A DNA stretch of 37,855 nucleotides, from assembly GCA_014802015.1 (NCBI GenBank), contig JAAVDB010000041.1, forward strand, positions 1-37,855. The letters run 5' to 3'. Position numbers and translations under genes: made by a program. This document shows positions 23,278-32,859 of the stretch, one piece after another. The stretch is from Bacteroides sp. (lineage in GTDB: Bacteria; Bacteroidota; Bacteroidia; Bacteroidales; Muribaculaceae). Below the pieces are notes generated by a model. That model searched no databases, was not told where the DNA came from, and saw only the letters and a program-made list of their open reading frames with translations. Position 1 is the stretch's first letter. Each line of letters starts with the position of its first letter.

Positions 23278-26200
23278 ATGAAAAAGTTATTATTTCTCCT
23301 TGTAGCTGTCTTCGCGATCAGCCTCAGTTCTCTGGCTCAGACCAGAAACGTCCGGGGTATTGTATTCGGAGCCTACAATGGTAATGAGCCCCTTGTGGGC
23401 GCGACAGTAATGGGCGTAGGCACCACGACGGGTGTCACTACCGACATCAATGGTGTTTTTGATATCGTACTGCCCGAATCTGTCCAGAAGATCAGTGTGT
23501 CATACGTGGGTATGCGCACACAGGAGTTTGAAATCACTCCGGGTGAGATGTCAGTGCTCCTTGAGCCTGAGACAGCTCTCGAAGAGGTCGTGGTTACAGC
23601 CTTCGGTATGAAGCGTGACCGTAAGGGTCTCGGTTATGCCGTTCAGGACCTTAAGGCTGAAGACCTCAACACATCAGGTACTACATCGCTTTCGAGTGCC
23701 ATGCAGGGCAAACTCTCAGGTGTAGAGATCCGTCCCTCGTCAGGTGCTCCCGGTGCATCGAGCAACATCACCATCCGTGGTGTCCGTTCCTTCTCCGGCA
23801 ACAATGCTCCGCTCTACGTTATCGACGGTATGCCTATCGAGTCAACCCCTGATGTGGTACAGACGGCCAACGGTATGGTATCAAATGCAAGTTACGCGGA
23901 CCGTTCTATCGACATCAATCCCGATGACATCGAGTCTATCAACGTGCTCAAAGGTCAGGCTGCTGCCGCTCTCTACGGTATCCGCGCCACCAACGGTGTC
24001 ATTGTCATCACCACCAAGCGTGGTTCAGGTGCTCAGAACTCACGTCCTGTAGTGACCGTATCGACCGACCTCTCTACCGAGCGCGTGTCACGTAAATTCA
24101 AGCATCAGAGTATTTATGCGCAGGGTGTGGGCGGAAAGTACGATCCCTCATCATCCATGACCTGGGGCCCCAAGATCAGCGAACTTCCCAATGATCCCAA
24201 CTATGGCGGTAACACTGATAACGTCTACACACAGCGTTACGGCAAGCACGAAGGCATGTACTATAACCCCAAGCGCGCCCAGGCCGGACTCGACGGTTGG
24301 ACTACTCCCCAGATATATGATAACGTCGGTGATTTCTTCTCCAACGGTTTCACTGAGAACGCCAGCTTCTCGATTTCTCAGCGTGTTGACCGCACGTCTT
24401 ACACTTTCGGCCTCAATAACTCACATCAGGATGGTGTGGTCAGGAACACTGGCCTCAACCGTTGGAGTGCCCGCGGTGCGCTCGACTGGTATATCAACGA
24501 CCAGTGGAAACTCGGCTTTACCGGCAACTATGTTCACACCAATATCCGCACAGCCCCTCAGGCTAACTCGGGTATAACCAACGTGGTGTATTCAGCCCCT
24601 GCCGAATATGATCTCAAGGGCATCCCTTCACATGCAGCCGATGATCCTTCTACCCAGGTACTGTTCCGTTCCACATCGTTCAACAACCCCTACTGGTGGG
24701 CCGACAATAACGCGTACACACAGTCCACACAGCGCTTCTTCGGTAATGCCTACGTCGAGTATCGTCCCAAGATCAACTGGGGCGACCGTTTCGATCTCGT
24801 TATCAAGGAGCAGCTCGGCATCGACGCATACACTTCACGTTACGGCAACATCCAGGAGTTAGGCTCGGCAGGAAACTCATCCGGCTACATCGAGAATGAA
24901 AGCTACACACGCAGCGTGTTCAACAACCTTCTCACAGCTAATTTCACAGCCGAACTCGGCGACTCTCGTGAATGGAATCTCGGCCTTATGATAGGTAACG
25001 AGGTCAACAATGACAAACTCATCGCCAGCGACTACATCGGCTCCGGTCTCGCATACTACGGCCAGCCCACCATCAGCAACTGTGCTACGCTTACATACGG
25101 TTACGAGGCGCCTGCTCAGGATCGTACTGTCGGCATCTTCTTCAACGCCTCGGCATCATGGCGTGACATGCTCTTCCTTAACGTCACCGGCCGTAATGAC
25201 TGGGTGTCATCGATGCCCCGCAACAATCGCTCCTTCTTCTATCCCTCGGTTTCGCTCTCATGGGTATTCACCGAGCTTGAGTCACTCAAGGGCAATCCCT
25301 ATTTTACATTCGGTAAAGTACGTGCCTCATACGCCGAGGTCGGACAGGCAGGAACCTATTCCAAGAACTTTGCATATACCCCTACCTATGGCGGAGGCTT
25401 CTATGGATTCTATCCTGTTAACTACCCTGTGGCGGGTGTCACGACTTACACTCCCTACTATAATGAGTATGATCCCAACCTCAAGCCTCAGACCACCAAG
25501 AACTATGAGCTCGGTGTGGATCTTCGTTTCTGGAACGATCGCGTGAAATTCGATTACACCTATTCATATCAGGACGTCCGCGACCAGATTTTCGAGATAC
25601 CTATGGACGGTTCTACCGGCTACCAGAATCTCATAGCCAATGGTGGACGCATCACTACCAACACTCACGAGTTCAATGCTTCGATAACTGCATATACCAA
25701 CAAGGACATCAGCATCGACCTCGGTCTTAACTGGACCAAGTACGAATCGATGGTCAAGGAACTCGCACCGGGCGTTGACAACATCATGCTTGGCGGTTTT
25801 GTTGAGCCTCAGGTTCGCGCATACACCGGTTACAGCTATCCCGTCATCTTCGGTAACTCGTTCATGCGTGACGAGGCCACCGGCATGATGCTTCTCGATG
25901 CCGACGGTATGCCTGTTGTATCGGGAGAATCCACCGTTATCGGCAAATGTACTCCTGACTTCAACATGGGATGGAGCACTAACTTCCGTTACAAGCGATT
26001 CAATCTCTCTACGACATGGAGCTGGCAGAAGGGCGGACAGATGTATCACGGCACCAACGGTGTGATGCAGATGTTCGGTGCTACAACTCAGTCGACCGAC
26101 CGTGAGGCTCCGCTCACAGTCACCGGCATCGATTACGAGACAGGCGAGCAGGTGACACATCAGGTGTCAAGATACGACTGGAATCAGGCGTATTACGAAG

Positions 26201-26451
26201 TGTCTGAAGGCCTCATCGTTGACACCGATTACGTCAAACTGCGTGACATCACCCTTACTTATAATCTCCCCCGCATCGGCGGATTTGACATCAGTGTCTA
26301 CGGATTCGGCCGCAACATCCTCGTGTGGGCCAAGATGGATAACTTTGACCCCGAGTCATCGGTCGGCAATAACAATGCCGGCGGTTACTTCGAGCGTTTC
26401 TCACTCCCCAACACTGCATCGTTCGGTGGCGGTCTGAAGGTCACTTTCTAA
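23278..26451 (+). CDS. SusC/RagA-family TonB-linked outer membrane transporter
   Basis: The 1057-residue protein is a TonB-dependent transporter for importing oligosaccharides or peptides across the outer membrane together with its SusD partner. It has a signal peptide (1-20, ending SLSSLA), a carboxypeptidase D regulatory-like domain (about 24-100), the TonB box EEVVVTAFG (102-110), a plug domain (about 115-235, with SSAMQGKLSGVEI and NAPLYVIDGMPI) and a beta-barrel to the C-terminus (GGGLKVTF). The SusD gene follows after 34 bp. No sigma/anti-sigma regulator or N-terminal STN domain is seen, and no enzyme is encoded in the same unit, so the ligand cannot be called. A peptide-type RagAB-like ligand is possible because the partner is of the RagB/SusD_2-like kind. 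Confidence 0.96.
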   Translation: MKKLLFLLVAVFAISLSSLAQTRNVRGIVFGAYNGNEPLVGATVMGVGTTTGVTTDINGVFDIVLPESVQKISVSYVGMRTQEFEITPGEMSVLLEPETALEEVVVTAFGMKRDRKGLGYAVQDLKAEDLNTSGTTSLSSAMQGKLSGVEIRPSSGAPGASSNITIRGVRSFSGNNAPLYVIDGMPIESTPDVVQTANGMVSNASYADRSIDINPDDIESINVLKGQAAAALYGIRATNGVIVITTKRGSGAQNSRPVVTVSTDLSTERVSRKFKHQSIYAQGVGGKYDPSSSMTWGPKISELPNDPNYGGNTDNVYTQRYGKHEGMYYNPKRAQAGLDGWTTPQIYDNVGDFFSNGFTENASFSISQRVDRTSYTFGLNNSHQDGVVRNTGLNRWSARGALDWYINDQWKLGFTGNYVHTNIRTAPQANSGITNVVYSAPAEYDLKGIPSHAADDPSTQVLFRSTSFNNPYWWADNNAYTQSTQRFFGNAYVEYRPKINWGDRFDLVIKEQLGIDAYTSRYGNIQELGSAGNSSGYIENESYTRSVFNNLLTANFTAELGDSREWNLGLMIGNEVNNDKLIASDYIGSGLAYYGQPTISNCATLTYGYEAPAQDRTVGIFFNASASWRDMLFLNVTGRNDWVSSMPRNNRSFFYPSVSLSWVFTELESLKGNPYFTFGKVRASYAEVGQAGTYSKNFAYTPTYGGGFYGFYPVNYPVAGVTTYTPYYNEYDPNLKPQTTKNYELGVDLRFWNDRVKFDYTYSYQDVRDQIFEIPMDGSTGYQNLIANGGRITTNTHEFNASITAYTNKDISIDLGLNWTKYESMVKELAPGVDNIMLGGFVEPQVRAYTGYSYPVIFGNSFMRDEATGMMLLDADGMPVVSGESTVIGKCTPDFNMGWSTNFRYKRFNLSTTWSWQKGGQMYHGTNGVMQMFGATTQSTDREAPLTVTGIDYETGEQVTHQVSRYDWNQAYYEVSEGLIVDTDYVKLRDITLTYNLPRIGGFDISVYGFGRNILVWAKMDNFDPESSVGNNNAGGYFERFSLPNTASFGGGLKVTF

Positions 26452-26485
26452 TTTTTCCAACATCAAGATTAACAGTATTACAATT

Positions 26486-28024
26486 ATGAAACTTTATAAA
26501 TTCATCCCCGCCGTCGCGCTGCTGTTCGCTTCATGCTCGGAGGACGAGATGGACCGCATCAATACTGATTACGCCAATCCCCCCGTCGAGATTCTCAACG
26601 GTCGTCTCATGATCACCGATGCTATCATGGCCACAGGCTATTCCGCTTCAAGTGGCGATTACAGCTTCTATACCTCGATATATAATGAGCAGATCTTCGG
26701 TACCGGCAACAATCAGTTCAAGAATGCCGAGCTCCGCCAGTTGGCCGAGATCGCAGGATCATCCACATTCAACAATGTCTGGAACTCTGTATATGCCAAT
26801 CTCCTGAATCTCAAAACTATCATCGGCAAATGTGAACCCGGGGGCCTCAACGACGGAAATAAAGACCTCCTTGGTATGGCTCAGGTGCTCATGGCTGTCA
26901 ATTGGGGCATACTTACCGATATGCACGGTGACATTCCCTGCTCAGAGGCACTGCAGGGCATCGTTAACATGCAGCCCAAACTGGACAAGCAGGAGGACAT
27001 CTACGCATACATCTTCACACTGCTTGATGATGCTATTGACAATCTCACCGAGGCCGGTGCATCCGGCATGAAGAATGTCAAGGATCAGGACATCCTTTAC
27101 GGCAATAACAATGCAGCGTGGCTTGCAGCAGCTCATGCTGTCAAGGCTCGTTACAAGCTCCACATGATCAAGCGTGATGCCAATGCCGCCGCCGAAGCTC
27201 TTGCCGAGGCAAAGGCCGCTCTTGCCGGAGGTTTTGACGGCATGGCTCTCAATGTCTATGACGGAACGGAATCACTTATGAGCCCTTGGCCGGCATTCCA
27301 GTTCAGCCGTGACTATGCCGCATGCTCGACAACAGTCGAGAATCTTCTTGACGAGCGCAATGACCCCCGTAAGAATATATACATATATTATTATTGCGAG
27401 GATGAGGAACTTGATCCTGCCGATCCTGAATATTATGCCCCGCTCTGTGGCACACCCGGTGATCAGGATGAGGCCACGTTGTCAGGCGCATGGGATCTCA
27501 GCGCTCCCAAATGGATCACATACGATGATTCATGGTCTTATCCCGCTTATCCTGCCGCTACAACCCACATCCTCTCGCTTGCCGAGGTCAACTTCATCAT
27601 CGCCGAACTTGAGGCCCGTGCCGGTGAAGACTGCACACAGTCACTCACCGATGCTATCGAAGCTTCATTCGATGACAGTAGTGCCTTTGGTGTGATAGGG
27701 CAGAGTGCCGATGACTATGTAGCCTCCCTTTCAAGCCGACTGTCAGCCAACGCACTCAAGGAGGTTATGGTGCAGAAATATCTTTCTCAGTGTCGTGATG
27801 AGCAGGTTGAGACCTACAATGACCTGCGTCGTTGCAAGGCTATGGGCGAGGAGTTCGTGGTGATGACCAATCCCCGCAACGTAAATGGCAGCTCCAACCG
27901 TCTCCCGCTCCGTATGCCTTACGGCAACTCGGGCGTGTCATCCAACAGTCATGTGCGTGAAGCCTACGGTGACGGTATGTATGTATTCACCGAACCAATC
28001 TGGATTTTCGGCGGCACACGATAA
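26486..28024 (+). CDS. SusD/RagB-family nutrient-binding outer membrane lipoprotein
   Basis: The 512-residue lipoprotein caps the SusC barrel and binds the substrate at the surface. The lipobox is LFASC (C17), followed by SEDE, a pattern associated with surface export of Bacteroidota lipoproteins. The fold signals are an all-helical TPR-like scaffold with NWGILTDMHGDIPCSEAL, YANLLNLKTIIGKC and the C-terminal block VMVQKYLSQCRDEQVETYNDLRR. It resembles the SusD-like_2 subgroup more than canonical SusD. It is in one unit with SusC and is followed by a terminator, so the pair is transcribed without hydrolases. Confidence 0.93.
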   Translation: MKLYKFIPAVALLFASCSEDEMDRINTDYANPPVEILNGRLMITDAIMATGYSASSGDYSFYTSIYNEQIFGTGNNQFKNAELRQLAEIAGSSTFNNVWNSVYANLLNLKTIIGKCEPGGLNDGNKDLLGMAQVLMAVNWGILTDMHGDIPCSEALQGIVNMQPKLDKQEDIYAYIFTLLDDAIDNLTEAGASGMKNVKDQDILYGNNNAAWLAAAHAVKARYKLHMIKRDANAAAEALAEAKAALAGGFDGMALNVYDGTESLMSPWPAFQFSRDYAACSTTVENLLDERNDPRKNIYIYYYCEDEELDPADPEYYAPLCGTPGDQDEATLSGAWDLSAPKWITYDDSWSYPAYPAATTHILSLAEVNFIIAELEARAGEDCTQSLTDAIEASFDDSSAFGVIGQSADDYVASLSSRLSANALKEVMVQKYLSQCRDEQVETYNDLRRCKAMGEEFVVMTNPRNVNGSSNRLPLRMPYGNSGVSSNSHVREAYGDGMYVFTEPIWIFGGTR

Positions 28025-28063
28025 TGCTTGACTCATAAGCCGGATTTCAATATCTGAATGATA

Positions 28064-28110
28064 GGGCGGGCCCTCTGCAGTCGCAGTGAGGCCCGCCCAA
28101 ATTTTTCTTT
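28064..28110 (+). terminator. Rho-independent terminator after the SusC/SusD pair
   Basis: A 9-bp GC stem (GGGCGGGCC 28064-28072 / GGCCCGCCC 28090-28098) with an inner TGC/GCA stem is followed by AAATTTTTCTTT. Confidence 0.9.
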
Positions 28111-28151
28111 AGAGGGAAGAAAAATAATTTTGAGAGATTTTGACGGGGCAT

Positions 28152-28183
28152 TTTGATGTGTAGTAAAAATTGCTTAACTTTGC
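28152..28183 (+). promoter_or_regulatory. Predicted promoter of the DUF3575-DUF3868 unit
   Basis: TTTG (28152-28155), a 19-bp spacer and TAACTTTGC (28175-28183) are a near-perfect Bacteroidota promoter. The leader to the ATG at 28256 is about 70 nt. Confidence 0.75.
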
Positions 28184-28255
28184 ACAAAATTTATAAACAT
28201 TTTTAAGACCTAATGATTAAAGATGGAGATGCTATTTTTTAATCTGTAAAATCTT

Positions 28256-28840
28256 ATGATGAAGATACGATTATTATTGCTTTCTCTTTTTTGCGTAGCG
28301 GCTTATTCCGGCAAGGCTCAGGACGTCGCCGTAAAAACGAATCTTGTTGACGACGCACTTCTCGACGTTAATCTCGGTGTCGAGGTCGGAGTTGCACCCA
28401 AGTGGACAGTTGAATTGCCTGTGAGCTTCAACGCCTGGAACATGAGTCATGGCCGCAGATGGAAACATTGGTTGGCCCAACCTGCAGTGAGATACTGGTT
28501 CTGCGATCGCTTCGCCGGACATTTCGTAGGTGCACAGCTGCACGGTGGCCAATATAATATAGGTGGCTTCGACGGCAAGTGGAATCTGTTTGGCACAGAT
28601 GCCCGTAAACTCAAGGACAACCGTTATCAGGGTTGGTTCATCGGCGCAGGTGTAAACTATGGTTACGCCTGGATTCTCAATCGCCACTGGAACATCGAGG
28701 CTGAGATCGGTCTCGGATACTCGTTCACACGTTTCGACCAGTTCAAATGTGCTACTTGCGGACGTAAGATCAACTCTAAGAAACCGCACAATTACGTTGG
28801 TCCCACCAAGGCTGCCGTTAACATCGTTTACTTATTCTAA
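28256..28840 (+). CDS. DUF3575 domain protein, pilus-locus outer membrane beta-barrel
   Basis: The 194-residue protein has a signal peptide (about 1-21, ending SGKAQ) and the DUF3575 barrel signature: VAVKTNLVDDALLDVNLGVE at the start, a CATCGRKI CxxCG motif and a VGPTKAAVNIVYLF end. DUF3575 proteins recur in Bacteroidales type V pilus loci and are predicted outer membrane barrels of unknown function. The start is either the first or the second of two adjacent ATG codons. The DUF3868 gene follows after 12 bp, and more fimbrial genes are found 4 kb downstream. Confidence 0.88.
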   Translation: MMKIRLLLLSLFCVAAYSGKAQDVAVKTNLVDDALLDVNLGVEVGVAPKWTVELPVSFNAWNMSHGRRWKHWLAQPAVRYWFCDRFAGHFVGAQLHGGQYNIGGFDGKWNLFGTDARKLKDNRYQGWFIGAGVNYGYAWILNRHWNIEAEIGLGYSFTRFDQFKCATCGRKINSKKPHNYVGPTKAAVNIVYLF

Positions 28841-28852
28841 ACCGCCCGGACA

Positions 28853-30280
28853 ATGAAAAAATTACTTCTCACATCAATGATTATGGTGGCGGGCGTTGTC
28901 GCGGGCCACTCGGAAAATGTAGTGGACAATGTGAGCGTCCGCGATTTCTCGGCTGAACGTGAAGGCCGTTTCCTCTCGCTTGACATGACGCTCGGTCTGT
29001 CCGACCTCAAGGTGTCATCCAACCAGTGTGTACTCATCGTGCCCCGCATCGTCAATGGCAATGATTCGGTTTCACTCCCTGCCGTGGCCGTGTATGGTCG
29101 TACACGTTACTACTACTACCAGCGCAACAACGGCGACAATATGCTTGGCGGACCGGATGAAATCTCATTCATGGCCAAAAACAAACCGGCTGAAGTGACA
29201 TACCATCAGCTGCTCCCTTACAGCGAGTGGATGGATGGGGCGCATATAGCCCTTGAACGTATCGACCGCGGATGTTGTCAGAACTTGCTCCTCGACCGTT
29301 ACGGTATTCTCGGACGTTATAGCGAAGCATTCTTCCCCGAACTCCTGTATATCTGTCCTACGGGTGAGCGCGAGAAACGCCGCACACTCGAAGGTAGTTC
29401 CTACATCGACTTCCCCGTTGATCGCACCGAGATCTATCCTGAGTATCGTCGCAACCCGATCGAACTCGACTCTATCCGCCGCACCATCGACGTCGTGCGC
29501 AATGACAAGGATGCAAGCATCGACAGCCTCTGGCTGAAAGGTTTTGCTTCACCTGAGTCACCCTACAGTCACAATACCGATCTGGCCAAGGGCCGTACCG
29601 AATCGCTCAAGCAATACATCAATAATCTGTATGCTTTCGGTGACGACGTGAAGATACTCACGGATTATGAGCCGGAGGACTGGGCCGGACTCCGTCGCTT
29701 TGTGGTCAACTCCAATCTTGCCAACCGTGATGCCATCATCGAGCTTATTGACACGGACATGGACCCCGATGCCAAGGAGTATAAGATCAAGAAGCTCTAT
29801 CCTGCTGACTATAAATTCATGCTCGATAATTTCTATCCTGCATTGCGTCACACGGACTATCGCGTATCATACGTCATCCGTTCATACAGCGAGCCTAAGG
29901 AGATTCTCGAAGTGATGAAGACACAGCCCGGCAAGCTTGACCTTAATGAGTTCTACGTGGCTGCAAGTGAGTTTGAACCGGGCACCGACGAGTTTGCCGA
30001 GGTGTTCGAGACAGCGGCAAGAATGTTCCCCAATGATGAGATTGCCAATCTCAACGCGGCTAATGCCGCCATGCGCCGTGGTGACCTTGCAGGAGCCGAC
30101 CGCTACATAGCCAAGGCGGGTAACACACCTGAGGCTATTTACTCACGCGGAGCCATCGCTATCCGCAAGAAAGATTATGATACAGCTCGTAAGTATCTGC
30201 GGGAAGCGGCGGCGGCCGGTCTCGATCAGGCTAAGGTAACGCTTGACGAACTCAACGACCGTACAAACTATAAAGATTAA
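28853..30280 (+). CDS. DUF3868 protein with OmpA-like and TPR regions
   Basis: The 475-residue exported protein has a signal peptide (about 1-20) and an N-terminal DUF3868 domain (about 21-180, with SSNQCVLIVPRIVNG and GRTRYYYYQRN). An OmpA-like region follows (about 200-300, SLWLKGFASPESPYSHNTDL and AKGRTESLKQYI), likely contacting peptidoglycan, and a TPR-like C-terminus (about 375-470, NLNAANAAMRRGDLAGADRY). Such proteins accompany DUF3575 proteins in fimbrial loci and may link the pilus machinery to the cell wall (inference). It ends the first two-gene unit, followed by a terminator. Confidence 0.87.
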   Translation: MKKLLLTSMIMVAGVVAGHSENVVDNVSVRDFSAEREGRFLSLDMTLGLSDLKVSSNQCVLIVPRIVNGNDSVSLPAVAVYGRTRYYYYQRNNGDNMLGGPDEISFMAKNKPAEVTYHQLLPYSEWMDGAHIALERIDRGCCQNLLLDRYGILGRYSEAFFPELLYICPTGEREKRRTLEGSSYIDFPVDRTEIYPEYRRNPIELDSIRRTIDVVRNDKDASIDSLWLKGFASPESPYSHNTDLAKGRTESLKQYINNLYAFGDDVKILTDYEPEDWAGLRRFVVNSNLANRDAIIELIDTDMDPDAKEYKIKKLYPADYKFMLDNFYPALRHTDYRVSYVIRSYSEPKEILEVMKTQPGKLDLNEFYVAASEFEPGTDEFAEVFETAARMFPNDEIANLNAANAAMRRGDLAGADRYIAKAGNTPEAIYSRGAIAIRKKDYDTARKYLREAAAAGLDQAKVTLDELNDRTNYKD

Positions 30281-30290
30281 TTGGTATACT

Positions 30291-30342
30291 CCGATATATA
30301 TAGGAAAGCTCGGCTCAAAGCCGGGCTTTTTCTATATATCGG
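30291..30342 (+). terminator. Terminator nested in an AT-rich outer inverted repeat
   Basis: An 11-bp stem with one G-U pair (30305-30315 and 30319-30329) around a CAA loop ends in TTTTT. It is flanked by outer arms CCGATATATATAG and CTATATATCGG that could extend the structure. Confidence 0.9.
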
Positions 30343-30448
30343 CACGTTTTTGGGCGAAATCCTTGCACAACCCGAGGATTCTGACGAAATTTGTTCTGTA
30401 GTTATGACAGCTCATGGTACCGTTAGAAACTGCAATATCTGAAAATCA

Positions 30449-32659
30449 ATGAGGAAATATATAATCAATGTTATGCTGCTGACAGTATTGGCTGTCGCTG
30501 CCGAGGCTCCGCAATCAGAATATCTTGACCGAGGAGTGGTTGCCGTAAAGACCGACGGGGGTGTATTTGTGTCCTGGCGCAGTCTGGCCGGTGACGGCGA
30601 AACGGCGTTTGATGTCTATCGTGATTCCAAGAAGATCAATAAAGTTCCTGTTACAGCTGTGACCTCATTTATGGACACCGAAGGCCAGCCCGGAGACATC
30701 TATGAAGTCAGGGCCATAGGAGCGCAAGGACCGGCATCATCCGGCTCATGCGTGGCGTGGGCTACGCCATATAAAAAGATTCACCTCAATCGCCCCGAAG
30801 GCGGTAAGATCGGAGCTGTCGGCGAAGAGCCGCATGAATACACATACTCGCCCAACGACATGTCGGTAGGAGATGTTGACGGAGACGGTGTCTATGAACT
30901 GTTTGTGAAATGGGATCCGTCCGATGCACATGACAGCTCACATACCGGCTTCACGGGGCCGACCATCATTGATTGCTATAAACTTGATGGCACACAGCTG
31001 TGGCGTATCAATCTGGGACATAACATCCGTTCAGGCGCCCATTACACACAGTATATGGTATATGACTTTGACGGAGACGGCTCGGCCGAACTTATCTGCA
31101 AGACAGCTCCAGGCACGAAGGACGGCAAAGGCAACTGGGTATTGATGGGAGATGACAGACCTACGGATGATTACCGCATGCACACCGACGAGCCACGCAA
31201 GATTTTCGGACACGTGCTCGGTGGCTCGGAGTATCTGACCTGCTTCTCCGGCCGTACGGGCGAAGCTCTGTCGACCATCGCCTATAAACCGGGCTATCAC
31301 CATGTGCCTGACTCTATCTGGGGTGACAACTATTGTAACCGCTCTGACCGCTATCTTGCTGGAGTAGCATATCTTGACGGCAAGCACCCCTCAGCCATAA
31401 TGTGTCGCGGCTACTATCGCTGTGCGTTTGTATGGGCTGTAGATTACAGAGACGGTAAATTACAGGAGGTATGGTTTCACGAATCCAAGGAGCGCGACAA
31501 GGACCTTTGGGGCGAAGGCGCACACTCTCTGACGGTCGGTGACGTGGATCTGGACGGAAAGGATGAGATTATATACGGTGGTGGCGCACTTGACCATGAC
31601 GGCACACTGCTGTATCGCACTAATCCCGGAGACCATGAGGGACACGGCGACGCATTGCATCTGGCCAAAATGCTTCCCGATCGCGAGGGATTGCAGGTGT
31701 TTATGCCACACGAGAGTGAAAAACCGACCTATCCGTTCGATACAGAACTGCGCGATGCCCGCACGGGCGAGATCATCTTCATGCGGCCGCAGACGGGGAC
31801 AGATGTAGGCCGAGGACTCGCGGCAAATGTCTCCTCATATTATCCGGGTTATGAATACTGGTCGTCGGCCGACAGGAATGTCTACAGTTATGGCCGGCCT
31901 GTAGCATCGGCGCGGATGCCGATTAATTTCAGGATATATTGGGACGGAGATCTGCTTGATGAATTGCTTGACGGGACAAGAATTTCCAAGCCTGAGCCGG
32001 ATTTCTCGCAGGTCAACACCCTTGTTGATTTCCGTGATTACGGCAATGTCGCATCATGCAACTGGACCAAGGCCACACCTAATCTGTCAGCCGATATTTT
32101 AGGCGACTGGCGTGAAGAGGTCATACTGCACGACGGACAGACCAAGAGCGACCTGTACATATTCACAACGACCATTCCCACGGCCTACAAATTACCTTGT
32201 CTTATGCAGGATCGACAGTATCGTGTCGCGATCGCCCGACAGAACTCGGCATACAATCAGCCTCCTCACCTGAGCTATTCACCCGAGGATACCTACGAGA
32301 CAAATCCCCGTATCATTATACGCCAAGGATCAGCTAATCAGATTGTCAAGCCCGGCACTCCGATCTCACCGGTTGTACTTAGTCCTGTTCGTGCAACAGG
32401 GCTGAAGGCATCGCAGTTACCAGATTGGATGGTATTTGAATTCGATCCTGACACTCAGACCGGTACGCTTACAGGCACATCGGCCGAAGAGGGCGATTAC
32501 CGAATCTTACTTACAACGACCAATCCTGAAGATGCTGAGGCAAAACTGGACATAACGGTTAAGGTCAGAAAGAACATCGCACCTGAGCGCCGTAATCGTA
32601 AACGTGGTGAAGGATGGCCGCGAGACCGCCGCCAAAGAAGGGGAGAGGCCAGGCGGTAA
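30449..32659 (+). CDS. PL11-family rhamnogalacturonan lyase
   Basis: The 736-residue exported enzyme matches polysaccharide lyase family 11 (YesW/YesX-like), which cleaves the rhamnogalacturonan I backbone by beta-elimination. It has a signal peptide (about 1-20), an N-terminal beta domain and an eight-bladed propeller with repeated calcium-binding loops such as VGDVDGDGVYELFVKWDPSD, YDFDGDGSAELICKTAPGT and VGDVDLDGKDEIIYGGGA. The catalytic part ends around residue 625; an Ig-like region follows. The last 22 residues are very arginine-rich (ERRNRKRGEGWPRDRRQRRG), unusual for the family. It sits alone between two groups of pilus genes. Pectin breakdown is the family function; a role linked to the pilus is speculation. 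Confidence 0.92.
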   Translation: MRKYIINVMLLTVLAVAAEAPQSEYLDRGVVAVKTDGGVFVSWRSLAGDGETAFDVYRDSKKINKVPVTAVTSFMDTEGQPGDIYEVRAIGAQGPASSGSCVAWATPYKKIHLNRPEGGKIGAVGEEPHEYTYSPNDMSVGDVDGDGVYELFVKWDPSDAHDSSHTGFTGPTIIDCYKLDGTQLWRINLGHNIRSGAHYTQYMVYDFDGDGSAELICKTAPGTKDGKGNWVLMGDDRPTDDYRMHTDEPRKIFGHVLGGSEYLTCFSGRTGEALSTIAYKPGYHHVPDSIWGDNYCNRSDRYLAGVAYLDGKHPSAIMCRGYYRCAFVWAVDYRDGKLQEVWFHESKERDKDLWGEGAHSLTVGDVDLDGKDEIIYGGGALDHDGTLLYRTNPGDHEGHGDALHLAKMLPDREGLQVFMPHESEKPTYPFDTELRDARTGEIIFMRPQTGTDVGRGLAANVSSYYPGYEYWSSADRNVYSYGRPVASARMPINFRIYWDGDLLDELLDGTRISKPEPDFSQVNTLVDFRDYGNVASCNWTKATPNLSADILGDWREEVILHDGQTKSDLYIFTTTIPTAYKLPCLMQDRQYRVAIARQNSAYNQPPHLSYSPEDTYETNPRIIIRQGSANQIVKPGTPISPVVLSPVRATGLKASQLPDWMVFEFDPDTQTGTLTGTSAEEGDYRILLTTTNPEDAEAKLDITVKVRKNIAPERRNRKRGEGWPRDRRQRRGEARR

Positions 32660-32687
32660 CATAAGAGCTACATTTAAGAACTACATT

Positions 32688-32736
32688 GATTCGGCGATAT
32701 ATACTGATATATGATGTCAGTATATATCGCCGAATC
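32688..32736. repeat. Perfect 20-bp inverted repeat downstream of the PL11 gene
   Basis: Arms 32688-32707 and 32717-32736 are perfectly complementary over 20 bp (GATTCGGCGATATATACTGA) with a 9-nt loop. No U-run follows (TGCTGTTAT), so it is not a typical intrinsic terminator. It may stop transcription, block exonucleases or mark a small mobile repeat. Confidence 0.88.
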
Positions 32737-32859
32737 TGCTGTTATATCAGTCAGTTGAACATTTCTCAATGATGTGATGTTTAGTAAGTAAAGGTACACC
32801 ACCGACCCCTTGACGAGCCGGCGATGACAAATTAATTCATTCATCAGAAAATAGACAAT

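Noticed and set aside
24191..25546. Long alternative-frame reading frames inside susC, rich in Ser, Thr and Pro
   Set aside because: Typical frame-shifted translation of a conserved coding sequence; composition is low-complexity and no family is recognised.
17098..28024. GH43, SusC/SusD and PL11 considered as one polysaccharide utilization locus
   Set aside because: They are on different strands, separated by terminators and unrelated genes, and no regulator ties them together.
32688..32736. Inverted repeat considered as an invertible phase-variable promoter
   Set aside because: The arms are only 9 nt apart, too close to enclose a promoter, and no recombinase gene is nearby.
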